Assembly (NCBI RefSeq): GCF_000245335.1
Contig: NZ_JH600305.1
Span: 1-64,000, forward strand
Direction: 5' to 3'
Source of the DNA: Bacillus mojavensis RO-H-1 = KCTC 3706
GTDB lineage: Bacteria > Bacillota > Bacilli > Bacillales > Bacillaceae
Length of the DNA stretch: 64,000 nt
The translations under genes were made by a program, and so were the position numbers. The notes below the pieces were generated by a model that was given only the letters and a program-made list of their open reading frames with translations, searched no databases and was not told the origin of the DNA. This document shows positions 17,372 to 26,435 of this stretch, in pieces (positions within the stretch are counted from its first letter, which is position 1; the number at the start of each line of letters is the position of its first letter).

Positions 17372-17863
17372 TTATACTTGCCTTTTATACCTTAAAGAGA
17401 TATAACCATCTGTATTCTCCTCATATTGTAACGTGAAACCTTTTGCTTCATAAAAAGGTATCCCTTTTTGATTTCCTTTCTGTACAGAAATCCATTGTTC
17501 AGTAGCATGAAATTCTTTTTGCTGTTTGGTTATCGCATCGAGCAATAGACTACCAATTCCCTCATTCCTCCTGTCGGGACTTAAATATAAAACATATATT
17601 TCTCCGGATGTATCACTAATCATTCCACCCGCTCCTGCTCCAATAACTGTGTCATTTTCCAAAGCAACAAAATAACCGCCCCATCCTTTGGTTGAACTCG
17701 ACACTTCTTTTAATATTCTATCTGGATTATAAAACTCTCTTATAATTGATTCTAAGTAATCTTTTGGATAGATATCTCGATATGTTGCCCAATTGGCATC
17801 CGAGCAAACTTTTGAGATCCCTTGCACATGGGTTAAATTCGCCTTGCAAATATGTATCATCAT
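17372..17863 (-). CDS. GNAT-family N-acetyltransferase
   Basis: The 163-residue protein has the GNAT acetyl-CoA loop LYLSPDRRNEGIGSLLLDAI (the Q/RxxGxG/A-type motif) near residue 95 and the terminal motif NQKGIPFYEAKGFTL. Such enzymes acetylate amines on small molecules or proteins; the substrate is unknown. GGAGGG precedes the ATG. It sits between the DUF4064-like and yqaB-like relics, a place where copy 2 of this backbone has no gene, so it is cargo inserted in copy 1. Confidence 0.85.
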   Translation of the reverse strand: MMIHICKANLTHVQGISKVCSDANWATYRDIYPKDYLESIIREFYNPDRILKEVSSSTKGWGGYFVALENDTVIGAGAGGMISDTSGEIYVLYLSPDRRNEGIGSLLLDAITKQQKEFHATEQWISVQKGNQKGIPFYEAKGFTLQYEENTDGYISLRYKRQV

Positions 17864-18030
17864 AAGCCCTCCTTACAAGTACTAAATACAATCTCGTTCA
17901 TAAACATTCCTTTTTCCTTGTGAAGTCAATTCTATTTAGATGCATTTTCCTATGAAAAAAGTCTTGCTTTCCCTATAATATTTAAACGAATCCAATTTTT
18001 AGATTGTCGTCTTTAAGGAGGTTTTTTATC

Positions 18031-18542
18031 TTGAGGTATACAAACAGTCATTTAGAGGATTGGATTGAAAACTTATACAGAAAGATTGATATGACAGAAC
18101 CTGAACAAATTAATTTTGAACGGATTGCCGAGTCATTAGATATCAGGCTTTCATTTAAACCTGTTACAAGCTTCGCTCTTAAACACAGCGGAATTTACAA
18201 CATATGCTTGGACAGTCGAAAAAGCCGAGTTGAACAATGGTATAATTCCGCTCATGAATTTTGCCATATATAGACATGAAGGCGATAAAAAAACAATGCC
18301 TGCAACTTGGACTGATTATTTAGAGTGGCAGTCCAATTATTTTACATATCACTTTTGCATTCCAACTTTCATGTTGCGTAATATTAATCTTTCGTACATA
18401 CAATCACATGCAATTGAAAATGTGGCTTGGCTATTTAGTTTGAACATATATTACAGGAAGCTGACCCAACATTTATTTAATCAATCAGTGACGGAAAATC
18501 TGTGCACCCCCCTTTTGAATAAGGAAAAACTAGTTATTGGTT
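18031..18542 (+). pseudogene. yqaB-like (ImmA/IrrE-type) gene, frameshifted (copy 1)
   Basis: TTG at 18031 behind AAGGAGG opens MRYTNSHLEDWIENLYRKID and continues to YNSAHEFCHI, where HEFCH is the metallopeptidase HExxH-type motif of ImmA/IrrE proteins. A frameshift near 18270 ends the frame. The rest (RHEGDKKTMPATWTDYLEWQ and NYFTYHFCIPTFMLR) continues in another frame to the terminator. In the skin element the yqaB gene lies beside the right att site; ImmA-type proteases relieve phage or ICE repression. The match to yqaB is from memory. Confidence 0.75.
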
Positions 18543-18556
18543 AATAACTAGTTTTT
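18525..18556. terminator. Bidirectional terminator before fumC
   Basis: AAAAACTAGTTATT / AATAACTAGTTTTT is a perfect 14-base stem with a GGTT loop and T-runs on both strands, ending 14 bases before the fumC stop. Confidence 0.9.
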
Positions 18557-18569
18557 TTCTTAAAACGTT

Positions 18570-19958
18570 TTAAATGTTTGGTTTCACCATATCTTCTGGC
18601 TTAACCATTTCATCAAATTGTTCTTCCGTTAATAGTTCGATTTGCACAGCAGCCTCTTTTAACGTTAAGCCTTCTTTATGAGCAAACTTAGCAATTTTCG
18701 CAGCTTTTTCATATCCGATATAAGGATTCAATGCTGTGACAAGCATCAAAGATCCGGAAAGATTTTCTTTAATGGTTTTCGTATTAGGTTCAATACCAGC
18801 CGCACAATGTTCATGGAAAGATTTTATTCCATCACTCAATAACTGTACGGATTGTAGGAAGTTATAGATAATAACCGGTTTAAATACATTTAGTTCAAAG
18901 TTGCCCTGACTTGAAGCAAAACCAATAGTTGCGTCATTCCCCATAATTTGAGCCGCAATCATGGTTAGGGCTTCACATTGAGTAGGGTTGACTTTACCGG
19001 GCATAATGGAGCTGCCAGGTTCATTTTCCGGGATTGAAATTTCCCCGATACCACAGCGAGGACCGCTTGCAAGCCATCTAACATCGTTCGCAATTTTCAT
19101 TAAGTCAGCAGCTAATGCCTTCATAGCACCATGTACATACGTTATTTCATCATGACTGGTTAAGGCATGAAACTTATTCGGTGAACTTTTAAACTGTTGG
19201 CCTGTAAACTTCGAGATTTCCTCTGAGACAACTTCTCCAAACTGTGGATGTGCATTAATGCCTGTCCCTACAGCTGTACCCCCGATAGCAAGCTCACGCA
19301 TTTTTTCAGTTGCTTCCAAAATCATTTCTTTCGAACGATCAATCATATATACCCAACCGCTAATTTCTTGTCCAAGGGTTAAAGGTGTAGCATCTTGAAG
19401 ATGTGTACGACCTATTTTTACAATGTCATTGAATTTTTTTGCTTTTTCGTCTAATGTGTTCCGAAGTTGATCAAGTGCAGGAACTAATTGTTCATAGATG
19501 GCTAATACACCTGCAACATGCATCGCTGTTGGGAAAGTGTCATTCGAACTTTGACTGCGGTTGACATCATCATTTGGATGTATGGTTTGTATAGAGCCTT
19601 TTTCTTTTAATAAAGCTGTTGCAAGGTTTGCTATCACTTCGTTAACATTCATATTGCTTTGTGTACCGCTTCCCGTCTGCCAAACAACGAGTGGAAAATT
19701 GTCATCATATTTGCCTTCAAGAATCTCATCACAAACTGCTGTAATAACCTTTGTTTTTTCACTATCCAAATTACCTAGACGATTATTAGCAATAGCTGTA
19801 CTGCGCTTCAATATAGCAAAAGCTTTAACAATACGGATAGGCATTTTTTCAGAACCTATCTTGAAGTTCTCTTTACTACGTTGTGTTTGCGCTCCCCAAA
19901 ACTTATCAGCAGGCACCTTTATTTCTCCAAAAGTATCTTTTTCAATTCGATAGTTCAT
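18570..19958 (-). CDS. fumC: Class II fumarate hydratase (FumC)
   Basis: The 462-residue protein shows the fumarase class II signature [13 protein letters not shown] near residue 317. It also has the substrate-binding [10 protein letters not shown] near 97, the [16 protein letters not shown] block near 127 and the [16 protein letters not shown] block with the catalytic histidine near 185. It interconverts fumarate and malate. B. subtilis already has citG elsewhere, so this is a second, probably acquired fumarase. It has an AGGAGG site and is divergent from a LysR gene, the probable regulator. Whether fumarate is the real substrate (versus a related dicarboxylate) is not proven. Confidence 0.9.
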   Translation of the reverse strand: MNYRIEKDTFGEIKVPADKFWGAQTQRSKENFKIGSEKMPIRIVKAFAILKRSTAIANNRLGNLDSEKTKVITAVCDEILEGKYDDNFPLVVWQTGSGTQSNMNVNEVIANLATALLKEKGSIQTIHPNDDVNRSQSSNDTFPTAMHVAGVLAIYEQLVPALDQLRNTLDEKAKKFNDIVKIGRTHLQDATPLTLGQEISGWVYMIDRSKEMILEATEKMRELAIGGTAVGTGINAHPQFGEVVSEEISKFTGQQFKSSPNKFHALTSHDEITYVHGAMKALAADLMKIANDVRWLASGPRCGIGEISIPENEPGSSIMPGKVNPTQCEALTMIAAQIMGNDATIGFASSQGNFELNVFKPVIIYNFLQSVQLLSDGIKSFHEHCAAGIEPNTKTIKENLSGSLMLVTALNPYIGYEKAAKIAKFAHKEGLTLKEAAVQIELLTEEQFDEMVKPEDMVKPNI

Positions 19959-20049
19959 TAAAATAATCCTCCTTCTGAATACACAATTAGTTTATAATTC
20001 ATATAAAAATTCATATATTTTTTCGATAAATTGATCATAACACTAATAA

Positions 20050-20071
20050 ATTATGATGTATAATGCATAAT
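20050..20071. promoter_or_regulatory. Putative LysR-type operator in fumC-lysR intergenic region
   Basis: ATTATG (20050-20055) and CATAAT (20066-20071) are inverted arms with a 10-base spacer, a LysR-type T-N11-A arrangement. It lies between the divergent genes, nearer the regulator. Confidence 0.5.
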
Positions 20072-20124
20072 AAATATGATTTTAATTCTTTTATGTAATG
20101 ATTTATAAAAAGGTGGATGTTTTA

Positions 20125-21015
20125 ATGGAATGGGAACAATTAGAGTACTTTCAAACTCTTGCTCGTATACAGCATGTAACTAAAGCTGCTGAAACGTTAT
20201 CAATAACACAGCCAGCACTTTCTCGGTCTATTGTTAGATTAGAAAATTACTTAGGAGTTCCGCTTTTTGATAGACAAGGCCGGTCCATTACATTAAATAA
20301 ATATGGGGAAAGATTCCTCAAGAGGGTCGATTCCATCATGAAAGAATTTACTGAAGGAAGGGAAGAAATTCAATCCCTTTTACAACCAGATCAAGGTGAA
20401 GTGTCTTTAGGCTTTTTACACACACTGGGTACAACCATCGTTCCAAATTTAATTGGAGCATTTAAAGATCAATACCCAAATGTTCATTTCCAACTAAACC
20501 AGTCTCACTCTAATCAGCTTTTAGATAAACTAAAATCAGGTGAACTAGATCTCTGCCTGCTTGCTTCTTTTCCAGTCGAATCAAATATAATGTGGAAACC
20601 CTTATGGAAGGAGGAGCTCTTTTTATTCTTGCCCAAACATCATGTGTTAGCTACTCGTCAGGAGATTACCTTAAACGACATTGCTCATGAGCCTTTTGTT
20701 TTAATGAAAGAAGGTTTTGCTCTTCGAGTAACCATAGATCATATATTTGAACAGGTTAATATTACCCCAAACATTGTATTTGAAGGCGAAGAAGCTGCTA
20801 CAATCGCAGGTTTTGTTGCAGCAGGTCTTGGCGTTTCAATTCTTCCTGATTTTAAAGGCTTAGACCAAACAAATATCGCAAAGGTTCGCATTAGTTGGCC
20901 AAGGTTCGAGCGCACAGTTGGTATTTCCTGGATTGAAGGGAAGTATCTATCACCTGTCGCTGAAAACTTCAAGCAATATATCATCAATCAGTTTCCTCAA
21001 ATAGATTCGATATAG
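20125..21015 (+). CDS. LysR-family transcriptional regulator
   Basis: The 296-residue protein has the LysR winged helix at residues 1-60 (MEWEQLEYFQTLARIQHVTK and LSITQPALSRSIVRLE). An effector-binding domain follows (LGFLHTLGTTIVPNLI near 95, FVAAGLGVSILPD near 235). The ATG at 20125 is chosen because AAAAAGGTGG lies upstream; the longer frame from 20098 has no site. It is transcribed divergently from fumC and probably controls it in response to a dicarboxylate (inference). A terminator follows at 21091. Confidence 0.88.
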   Translation: MEWEQLEYFQTLARIQHVTKAAETLSITQPALSRSIVRLENYLGVPLFDRQGRSITLNKYGERFLKRVDSIMKEFTEGREEIQSLLQPDQGEVSLGFLHTLGTTIVPNLIGAFKDQYPNVHFQLNQSHSNQLLDKLKSGELDLCLLASFPVESNIMWKPLWKEELFLFLPKHHVLATRQEITLNDIAHEPFVLMKEGFALRVTIDHIFEQVNITPNIVFEGEEAATIAGFVAAGLGVSILPDFKGLDQTNIAKVRISWPRFERTVGISWIEGKYLSPVAENFKQYIINQFPQIDSI

Positions 21016-21090
21016 TATAAGTTACTGTTGTTGAGGCCAAGTCATGGTGCTCCTAGATGGATTTAATTGCTCTAAAAAAAACACAAAGAA

Positions 21091-21115
21091 GATACCAAAA
21101 TGGCTTTTTGGTATC
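21091..21115 (+). terminator. Terminator downstream of lysR gene
   Basis: GATACCAAAA / TTTTTGGTATC hairpin followed by TCTTT. Confidence 0.8.
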
Positions 21116-21446
21116 TCTTTATTAGTTCGTTGCCCTCAATAAAGTGGAAGTATATTGTCAGTTACAGAAGCTTTCAAGCATCTGAAGTTATCCAATACAC
21201 ACTCATTGCATCATTTTATATCTATTTTGGGCACAAAATGGGCCCGATTATTTCCTTCCTTTAGTCCCTAACTTGATCTCCAACTATTATGAAACCAACA
21301 TTTGAAGCTCTGTCTGTATCTACAAAGTGAGTAAATATTTAAGATGCTATTTAATCCATACTGCCAATGAAAAGTTCAGTCATTGCAGTTTATTTACTTA
21401 TTAGTTTTCACCCACCATTAAGATTTAGCCAGACGTTCAAGCAGCA

Positions 21447-21674
21447 TCATCCCTTAGGTAATGCTATGTAATAACTGATTATCCTAATGAGGAGATTTTC
21501 CGGGAGTATGAAAAAACCGATAGTTTAAAAACCATGAATTTTATATAACCAGTAGGCCCTCAACATAGTAAATCCATATCATTAGTTATGAAAGCTTGTT
21601 TTCATTACACTCTTTATACTCATTTGCCATTAATTCTATACGTTTATATCAATTATGGTTAAAAAATGGTGAGC
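21447..21674. repeat. Dispersed repeat copy B (in gene-free region 21116-21780)
   Basis: This copy matches repeat A over both blocks (21447-21510 and 21553-21674) and copy C over the second. The rest of 21116-21780 shows no gene or RNA that I can recognise. Confidence 0.75.
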
Positions 21675-21780
21675 AAAAAACACCCTCTAGTGTTTGAACT
21701 CGCCAAATAGTCCAAGTTATAAGTAAATGTTTCAACTATTGAAAAGTGAATTCCACTAAATATTCCGAAGACCCTAATAT

Positions 21781-22740
21781 TTAATTAAAGTCTTGCATTA
21801 ACGTATCAACCACTTCTTTTACAGTTCTGATTTCTTTAATTGGCGTAATTCCAGTACCTATAGAAATATAGCCATCGTCTGTATTGCCTTCTAGCATGCC
21901 GATACGCATTCCAATTGATCCACGCATCATTTTTGCTATTTCTTCACGACTAACACCTTGTTTATCCATTTCTACTAGTTTATTCGCAAATTTAGTAGGT
22001 AAAGAACGATAGTATGCTGGTAAAGTACGGAACATTAGTAAATCTTCTGCTGTAGCATCTACAATCATTTGTTTCACGTTTTCTGCTGCTGGATTTTCTT
22101 TTGTTGGAATAAAGACACTACCAGCAAACACACCTTCAGCGCCTAAAGCAAATGCAGCACGCACTCCTCTAACATCTCCAATACCACCAGCTGCCATTAC
22201 AGGGGTATTTATAGCATCTACAATCATTGGAACAATCGAAAATGTTCCAATAACTCGTTCAGGAACCGTACCACCTTCATCAAATCCAGTCGCTACATAA
22301 ACATCTATTCCAAATTCTTCTGCAGCTTTTGCATTTTCAATAGTAGGAGTAAGTGGTCTATAAACAATTTTAATATCGTTTTCTTTTAATGGTTTAAAGA
22401 TTCTTTCATCCAGTATATCGTTCACAAGAACCACAGGAACTTTCTCGTCAATAATCGTTTCTAAAATTGGCCATGTGTAAGCTAAATCACGATTTACGAT
22501 TACAGGTACTCCAAATGGCTTATTCGTTAATGATTTTGTTTTTTGTATTTCAGTTCTCATTCTTTCCGCACTTATTTCGGGTGATCGAGTTATCTCAACC
22601 TGACCGGCATTTGGACCTAGAAATCCTAATCCACCAGCATTGCTTACCGCCGCAACAAATTCGGCATTAGTAACCCAAGACATCGGGCCCTGTATAATCG
22701 GCTTTTCTATATTTAATATTTTGCATATTCTATTATTCAT
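21781..22740 (-). CDS. Nitronate monooxygenase-family FMN enzyme
   Basis: The 319-residue protein opens with ILNIEKPIIQGPMSWVTNAE and contains AAVSNAGGLGFLGPNAG, the FMN-binding AAGGIGDVRGVRAAFALGAE near residue 183 and GVFAGSVF. These define the 2-nitropropane dioxygenase/nitronate monooxygenase family, which oxidises toxic nitronates with O2; FabK-type enoyl reductases share the fold. A divergent MarR-like arrangement does not apply: the regulator gene lies just upstream on the same strand, probably controlling this enzyme. I cannot assign the physiological substrate. Confidence 0.85.
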   Translation of the reverse strand: MNNRICKILNIEKPIIQGPMSWVTNAEFVAAVSNAGGLGFLGPNAGQVEITRSPEISAERMRTEIQKTKSLTNKPFGVPVIVNRDLAYTWPILETIIDEKVPVVLVNDILDERIFKPLKENDIKIVYRPLTPTIENAKAAEEFGIDVYVATGFDEGGTVPERVIGTFSIVPMIVDAINTPVMAAGGIGDVRGVRAAFALGAEGVFAGSVFIPTKENPAAENVKQMIVDATAEDLLMFRTLPAYYRSLPTKFANKLVEMDKQGVSREEIAKMMRGSIGMRIGMLEGNTDDGYISIGTGITPIKEIRTVKEVVDTLMQDFN

Positions 22741-22911
22741 TATTGAATCCTCCTGCTCAGATTATTTTCAACCTTCAGTTGGTTTAAAGAAATACTTAGT
22801 TTGCTAAATAATTTCAGTTTGGCTTACTTATTAGTACAATATTTTGGATAGAGTATCTTCCAGGTTTCTGAATATTTGTTTAGGGTGCTAAATATATATT
22901 TGAGAGAAAAC

Positions 22912-23337
22912 TTAGGATAAGTTTTTCTCCATACGCTTTATTAAATCCCTTAATATTAAGCGTTCTTCGGCTGAGATTGACTGTAGTAATTTTTCTTGAT
23001 GTTCATTCCATTTCATTCTAACAGGTTCTTCTAAATCTTTGCCTTTGTCCGTTAGATAAATTCGCATAACCCTTGCGTCTTCTTTATCACGTTTACGGTA
23101 TATGAAACCATTCTGCTCTAGCGATTTAACCATATTTGTTACTGTAGGCGGTTCGCATTTTAAATGTTCACATAGCTGCATTTGTGTTATTCCATCACCC
23201 AACCACAAACGCGAGAGTAAATTATCTTGGCCGACATAAAGATTGAGTTCTCTAAGGCTTTCACTATAATTCCGGCGCATTTGGGAAGAAACTTTATCCA
23301 AGGACATACGAATATCACAGTCCACACTAACCTTCAA
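22912..23337 (-). CDS. MarR-family transcriptional regulator
   Basis: The 141-residue MarR protein has a winged helix around residues 45-110 (GITQMQLCEHLKCEPPTVTN, then RKRDKEDARVMRIYLTDKGK, the wing). The start is a TTG at 23337 with AGGAGGTTCATC in front. A perfect 9+9 palindrome, matching MarR operators, lies 24 bases upstream of the start, so it is probably autoregulated. It likely represses the nitronate monooxygenase gene downstream. Confidence 0.88.
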   Translation of the reverse strand: MKVSVDCDIRMSLDKVSSQMRRNYSESLRELNLYVGQDNLLSRLWLGDGITQMQLCEHLKCEPPTVTNMVKSLEQNGFIYRKRDKEDARVMRIYLTDKGKDLEEPVRMKWNEHQEKLLQSISAEERLILRDLIKRMEKNLS

Positions 23338-23360
23338 AGATGAACCTCCTCTGCCGAAAA

Positions 23361-23380
23361 ATATTTAGCGGGCTAAATAT
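23361..23380. promoter_or_regulatory. MarR-type operator
   Basis: ATATTTAGC and GCTAAATAT flank a two-base GG centre. Half-sites (GCTAAATA) also occur at about 22803 and 22890, upstream of the nitronate monooxygenase gene, supporting co-regulation. Confidence 0.75.
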
Positions 23381-23512
23381 ATCATGGTTGTGTTTTAGTT
23401 GTCAACGTTTCTACATTGATTGCTCTTCTTCAGCTAACCTGCTCCGTTTGTGACATAAGAACGGTATATCTTTCTTTTAGAATTAAAACAATGCGATTGT
23501 TGAACAAAAAAT

Positions 23513-23560
23513 ATAAGGAGTGAAACATATTATTCATGTATAACATGTTTCACTCCTTAT
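23513..23560. terminator. Long perfect hairpin in intergenic region
   Basis: ATAAGGAGTGAAACAT pairs with ATGTTTCACTCCTTAT, 16 bases perfect with a 16-base loop. It lies in a gene-free stretch; it could terminate an unrecognised small RNA or be a relic of an operon end. Confidence 0.5.
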
Positions 23561-23663
23561 TTTATATGACTTTTTACAATTTAGGTCTTGATAAACAAAG
23601 AAACGAATAATGATAAGGCAAAAATTAAAAGATTTCAATATGGTTTTGTACCTTCATTAAATC

Positions 23664-23785
23664 GAGTCCCTCAACATAGTAAATCCATATCATTGGTTAT
23701 GGAAGCTTATTTTCATTACATTCCTTATATTCATTTGCCCTTATTTCCATACGTTTATATGAATTAGGGTTAAAAAGTGGTGAGC
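23664..23785. repeat. Dispersed repeat copy C (in gene-free region 23381-24001)
   Basis: It is about 85% identical to copy B (21553-21674) and lower to copy A. Nothing else but the hairpin at 23513-23560 is recognised in this stretch. Confidence 0.75.
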
Positions 23786-24001
23786 ACAAACAATAAACGT
23801 CCGTCTACCCTTTTATGACCGGCAGGAATTTTCTACTTGCCGTCGAAAGTAATTGTCGAAAAGTAATCTAGGAGGATAGGGGGGTTCTGAGGGGACTCAA
23901 ATATTCTGATGATGGAAACCAATTTAATGGAGCAACTTTCATTAAGTCTTATTTGTTGTATTCGTAGAAAGACAAATACAAATGGAAAGGTTGTTGAAAT
24001 C

Positions 24002-24397
24002 ATGGGAGCACAATTAAACTCTTATCTAATGTCAGAGGACGCAAGAAGCCAGGCGGATTTTTACTTAGAATCACTCGGTGGAGAAATTGTATCACTTAAA
24101 ACATTCGGTGAGGTACCAGGAACTCCAGAAGATATGAAGGAGAAAGTTATGCATCTGTCTTTGATGATAGCTGGAAACAATATCTTAATGCTTTCTGAAT
24201 CCTTTGAACAAGTGGTCGGTAATCGTAGCATCAGTCTTGCTTTAACCTATGATAATGAGAGCGAAGCAAGAGAGGCATATACCAAGCTTGGTGAGGGTGG
24301 AGAAAACAAATATCCCTTTGCTTTGCAGCCATGGGGCGCACACTATGGAGAAGTGATAGATAAATTTGGTGTTACATGGATGATTACTAAACCGTAA
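24002..24397 (+). CDS. PhnB/VOC-superfamily protein
   Basis: The 131-residue protein begins MGAQLNSYLMSEDARSQADF, then FGEVPGTPEDMKEKVMHLSL, and ends GEVIDKFGVTWMI. This is the pattern of PhnB-like VOC proteins (DGBP-type glyoxalase fold), cytoplasmic dimers of mostly unknown role. The frame extends upstream to 23909, but the ATG at 24002 matches the family start and has GGAAAGG 10 bases away. It is monocistronic and flanked by decayed DNA. Confidence 0.82.
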   Translation: MGAQLNSYLMSEDARSQADFYLESLGGEIVSLKTFGEVPGTPEDMKEKVMHLSLMIAGNNILMLSESFEQVVGNRSISLALTYDNESEAREAYTKLGEGGENKYPFALQPWGAHYGEVIDKFGVTWMITKP

Positions 24398-24412
24398 ACT
24401 ATGCAAAATGAA

Positions 24413-24711
24413 TCAGGATTTTATTGAAGCGTTAAAAGAACCATGGCAAAGAAACTCTCTACAAATTTATGTAAGACGTCCATGAGGATATAACAGATGA
24501 CCATGAATGTATTCAGTATAAGAAGCCCCATTTTTCGAATAACAGAAATATGCTGCTGTCATCACGACATCGACAAATGCTGTTCGCTTTACAACTGGAA
24601 CTTCCTGAAGATGGTCTATCGGAAAGAAAAACACCGAAGCTCCGTGAAGGGGATTCGTTTAATTCCGGGCAGCTAGTGTTATTGGTCAGCCATGCCTCAA
24701 AATTACTTTAA
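24413..24711 (+). other. Probable gene relic (and gene-free region 24398-24964)
   Basis: A start-less frame ends with RQMLFALQLELPEDGLSERK, TPKLREGDSFNSGQ and LVSHASKLL at a stop near 24711. It looks coding but I do not recognise it; upstream there are several stops. From 24712 to 24964 I see nothing. Confidence 0.35.
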
Positions 24712-24967
24712 ATGTAATTCATTGAGTTAGAAAGATAAGATATTCAACAATCGGACGTTATTCTTTTATAAGATGGCGTCTTTTTGCATGATTGAGATCC
24801 TGAAACCACTTAATTCCCATCTGAGAGATTTCCTGGAGAACCAAAAAGTTATTGCGTGCCCTATTGCCTTTTTCTCTCCCCAAAAGTAAGGTTATGCCTC
24901 AAGGATTTAAAGGGGGGACTAATTATATCGCATTTGATTCCATTGTTTCTGTTAATATCAAATAAAA

Positions 24968-24992
24968 AAACCTCCATTTATGAAGGAGGTTT
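24968..24992 (-). terminator. Terminator of the rap-phr pair
   Basis: AAACCTCC / GGAGGTTT hairpin; on the minus strand it is followed by a run of seven T and lies 12 bases beyond the phr stop. Confidence 0.85.
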
Positions 24993-25004
24993 AGGGTAGT
25001 ATTA

Positions 25005-25133
25005 TCAAGTTTGAAAACGATCAGAGGCAATATGAAATGTGTTTTGAGTTTGATTTTCTGTTAAAGATCCGAAACCACACACTAAAACAAGTGACAAACC
25101 CAGGATTAGGCATACCTTCTTTTTAAAAGTCAT
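25005..25133 (-). CDS. Phr signalling peptide precursor
   Basis: A 42-residue pre-peptide with a basic start (MTFKKK), a hydrophobic export signal (VCLILGLSLVLVCGFGS) and an exposed C terminus ending ASDRFQT. Known Phr pheromones are five or six residues at or near the C terminus with Arg at position 2 (ARNQT, SRNVT), so DRFQT is the predicted mature peptide. It overlaps the rap 3' end by 11 bases, the standard rap-phr organisation. Imported through Opp, it would inhibit the adjacent Rap. Confidence 0.88.
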   Translation of the reverse strand: MTFKKKVCLILGLSLVLVCGFGSLTENQTQNTFHIASDRFQT

Positions 25134-26250
25134 ACAGGCATTCTCCCCTTTGAATTTGTGTTTGAGTCTCAAGCATTTTCTGATGATATACATAGGATGT
25201 TTCAAATTCTTTTGAGTTTGCGTAAGCAGCTGCGGTCTCACAGGCAATGTCTTCAATATATGAATAGTTCTTATTCCTTTCTAAGTATTCTATGGTTTTA
25301 TTAACACCTTGTTGATCCACTGCATCGACATAAAGAGCATTTAAATATCCCTGTAATTTTGCGAAAAGCTCATCACCTTGATAAAGAGCTGCTGACAAAC
25401 CTTTCTTACTTACTTGGATAGCCTCATTCATTTTTCCTTGTTTAAAAAGGATTTTTGCATAAGAAAATAAAGAATGTGGCAAGTTTGTGAGTTTTTCTTT
25501 TTCTGTAATCTCCACTGATTGCTTTATGTATACTTCCGCCTGCTCGTAATCACCACTGTCAGCAAAATTAGTGCCTAAATTATATAGTGCAGAACTAATC
25601 AACCTTTTGTTATTCAATTCCCTAGATAACGCTAATGCCTTTTCAAGATGCGGCTGACTTTTTTCGTAATGTTTAAAATCAGTATAATTCCCTGAGATAA
25701 CAAACATACATTGAACTTTTCGCACCTTATAAAGTTCATATTGATTATAAATATCCAATGCTTGTTTAACGTGATGCATAGACACATGACTTTGCTTCAT
25801 ACCATAATATGCTTCAGCTAACTTAAAATGAAACTCTGCCCTTTCGATCTCATCAGGGACATGTATAAGCTGCTTTTCAGCTTCTCTATAATAGTAGATA
25901 GCTTTCATGTATTGCTTCTTATCAAACTCGTACATCCCTCTGAAAAACAGAGAATAATACGACAACAGGCCAGATATGCCTTTATTTGAAGTCTCAATTT
26001 TTTCAAGAAGTTCGTCAATAGTTGGTCTTATACGTGTTGTTACGGGTTCCAAATAATCTAACATGAGCTGATGACGGAATTTCATTAGGGAGAAGTAAAT
26101 GAGTAAATACTCATCTTCCTCCATCCGTTGGATTTCTTGCTCCACCTCTGCCTTTAAAATCTCTGCATCCGGGACACTAAATTGACGTATCATTTTATAC
26201 CATTCATTGATCTTTACGCCAACTTCTGACGATGATAAAACCGGATTCAC
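25123..26250 (-). CDS. Rap-family phosphatase/regulator with TPR repeats
   Basis: The 375-residue protein has the Rap N-terminal three-helix bundle (SSSEVGVKINEWYKMIRQF, AEILKAEVEQEIQRMEEDEY) and TPR repeats from about residue 100 on (FRGMYEFDKKQYMKAIYYYR, FHFKLAEAYYGMKQSHVSM). Raps dephosphorylate Spo0F or block ComA/response regulators until bound by their Phr. The start is a GTG at 26250 with AAGGAGGGG upstream; the frame open to 26358 is not family-like. It cannot be named; skin carries rapE, and this gene's place beside an LXG toxin recalls that element. Confidence 0.92.
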   Translation of the reverse strand: MNPVLSSSEVGVKINEWYKMIRQFSVPDAEILKAEVEQEIQRMEEDEYLLIYFSLMKFRHQLMLDYLEPVTTRIRPTIDELLEKIETSNKGISGLLSYYSLFFRGMYEFDKKQYMKAIYYYREAEKQLIHVPDEIERAEFHFKLAEAYYGMKQSHVSMHHVKQALDIYNQYELYKVRKVQCMFVISGNYTDFKHYEKSQPHLEKALALSRELNNKRLISSALYNLGTNFADSGDYEQAEVYIKQSVEITEKEKLTNLPHSLFSYAKILFKQGKMNEAIQVSKKGLSAALYQGDELFAKLQGYLNALYVDAVDQQGVNKTIEYLERNKNYSYIEDIACETAAAYANSKEFETSYVYHQKMLETQTQIQRGECLYDF

Positions 26251-26435
26251 AGGACCCCTCCTTTTATGTCTTTTTATGTAATATTCTAACATTTCCAAAA
26301 AGTGTTTAGACCGCAAAAAAACCGCAAACTTTTTATTCGGTATCTTTGATATGGTCAATCAAGATAATTTTAAGTCCGCTTCTTCTTTTTTCCATGGTAA
26401 TATTTTGTTATACAATTAAATGAGAGGGTATGATT

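Noticed and set aside
19561..19953. 130-codon plus-strand frame opposite fumC
   Set aside because: Shadow frame of a well-supported gene; its composition (Ser/Leu-rich) is typical of antisense readings.
23513..23560. 16-base inverted repeat as insertion-sequence ends
   Set aside because: The arms are only 16 bases apart, so no transposase gene can lie between them; a hairpin is the simpler reading.
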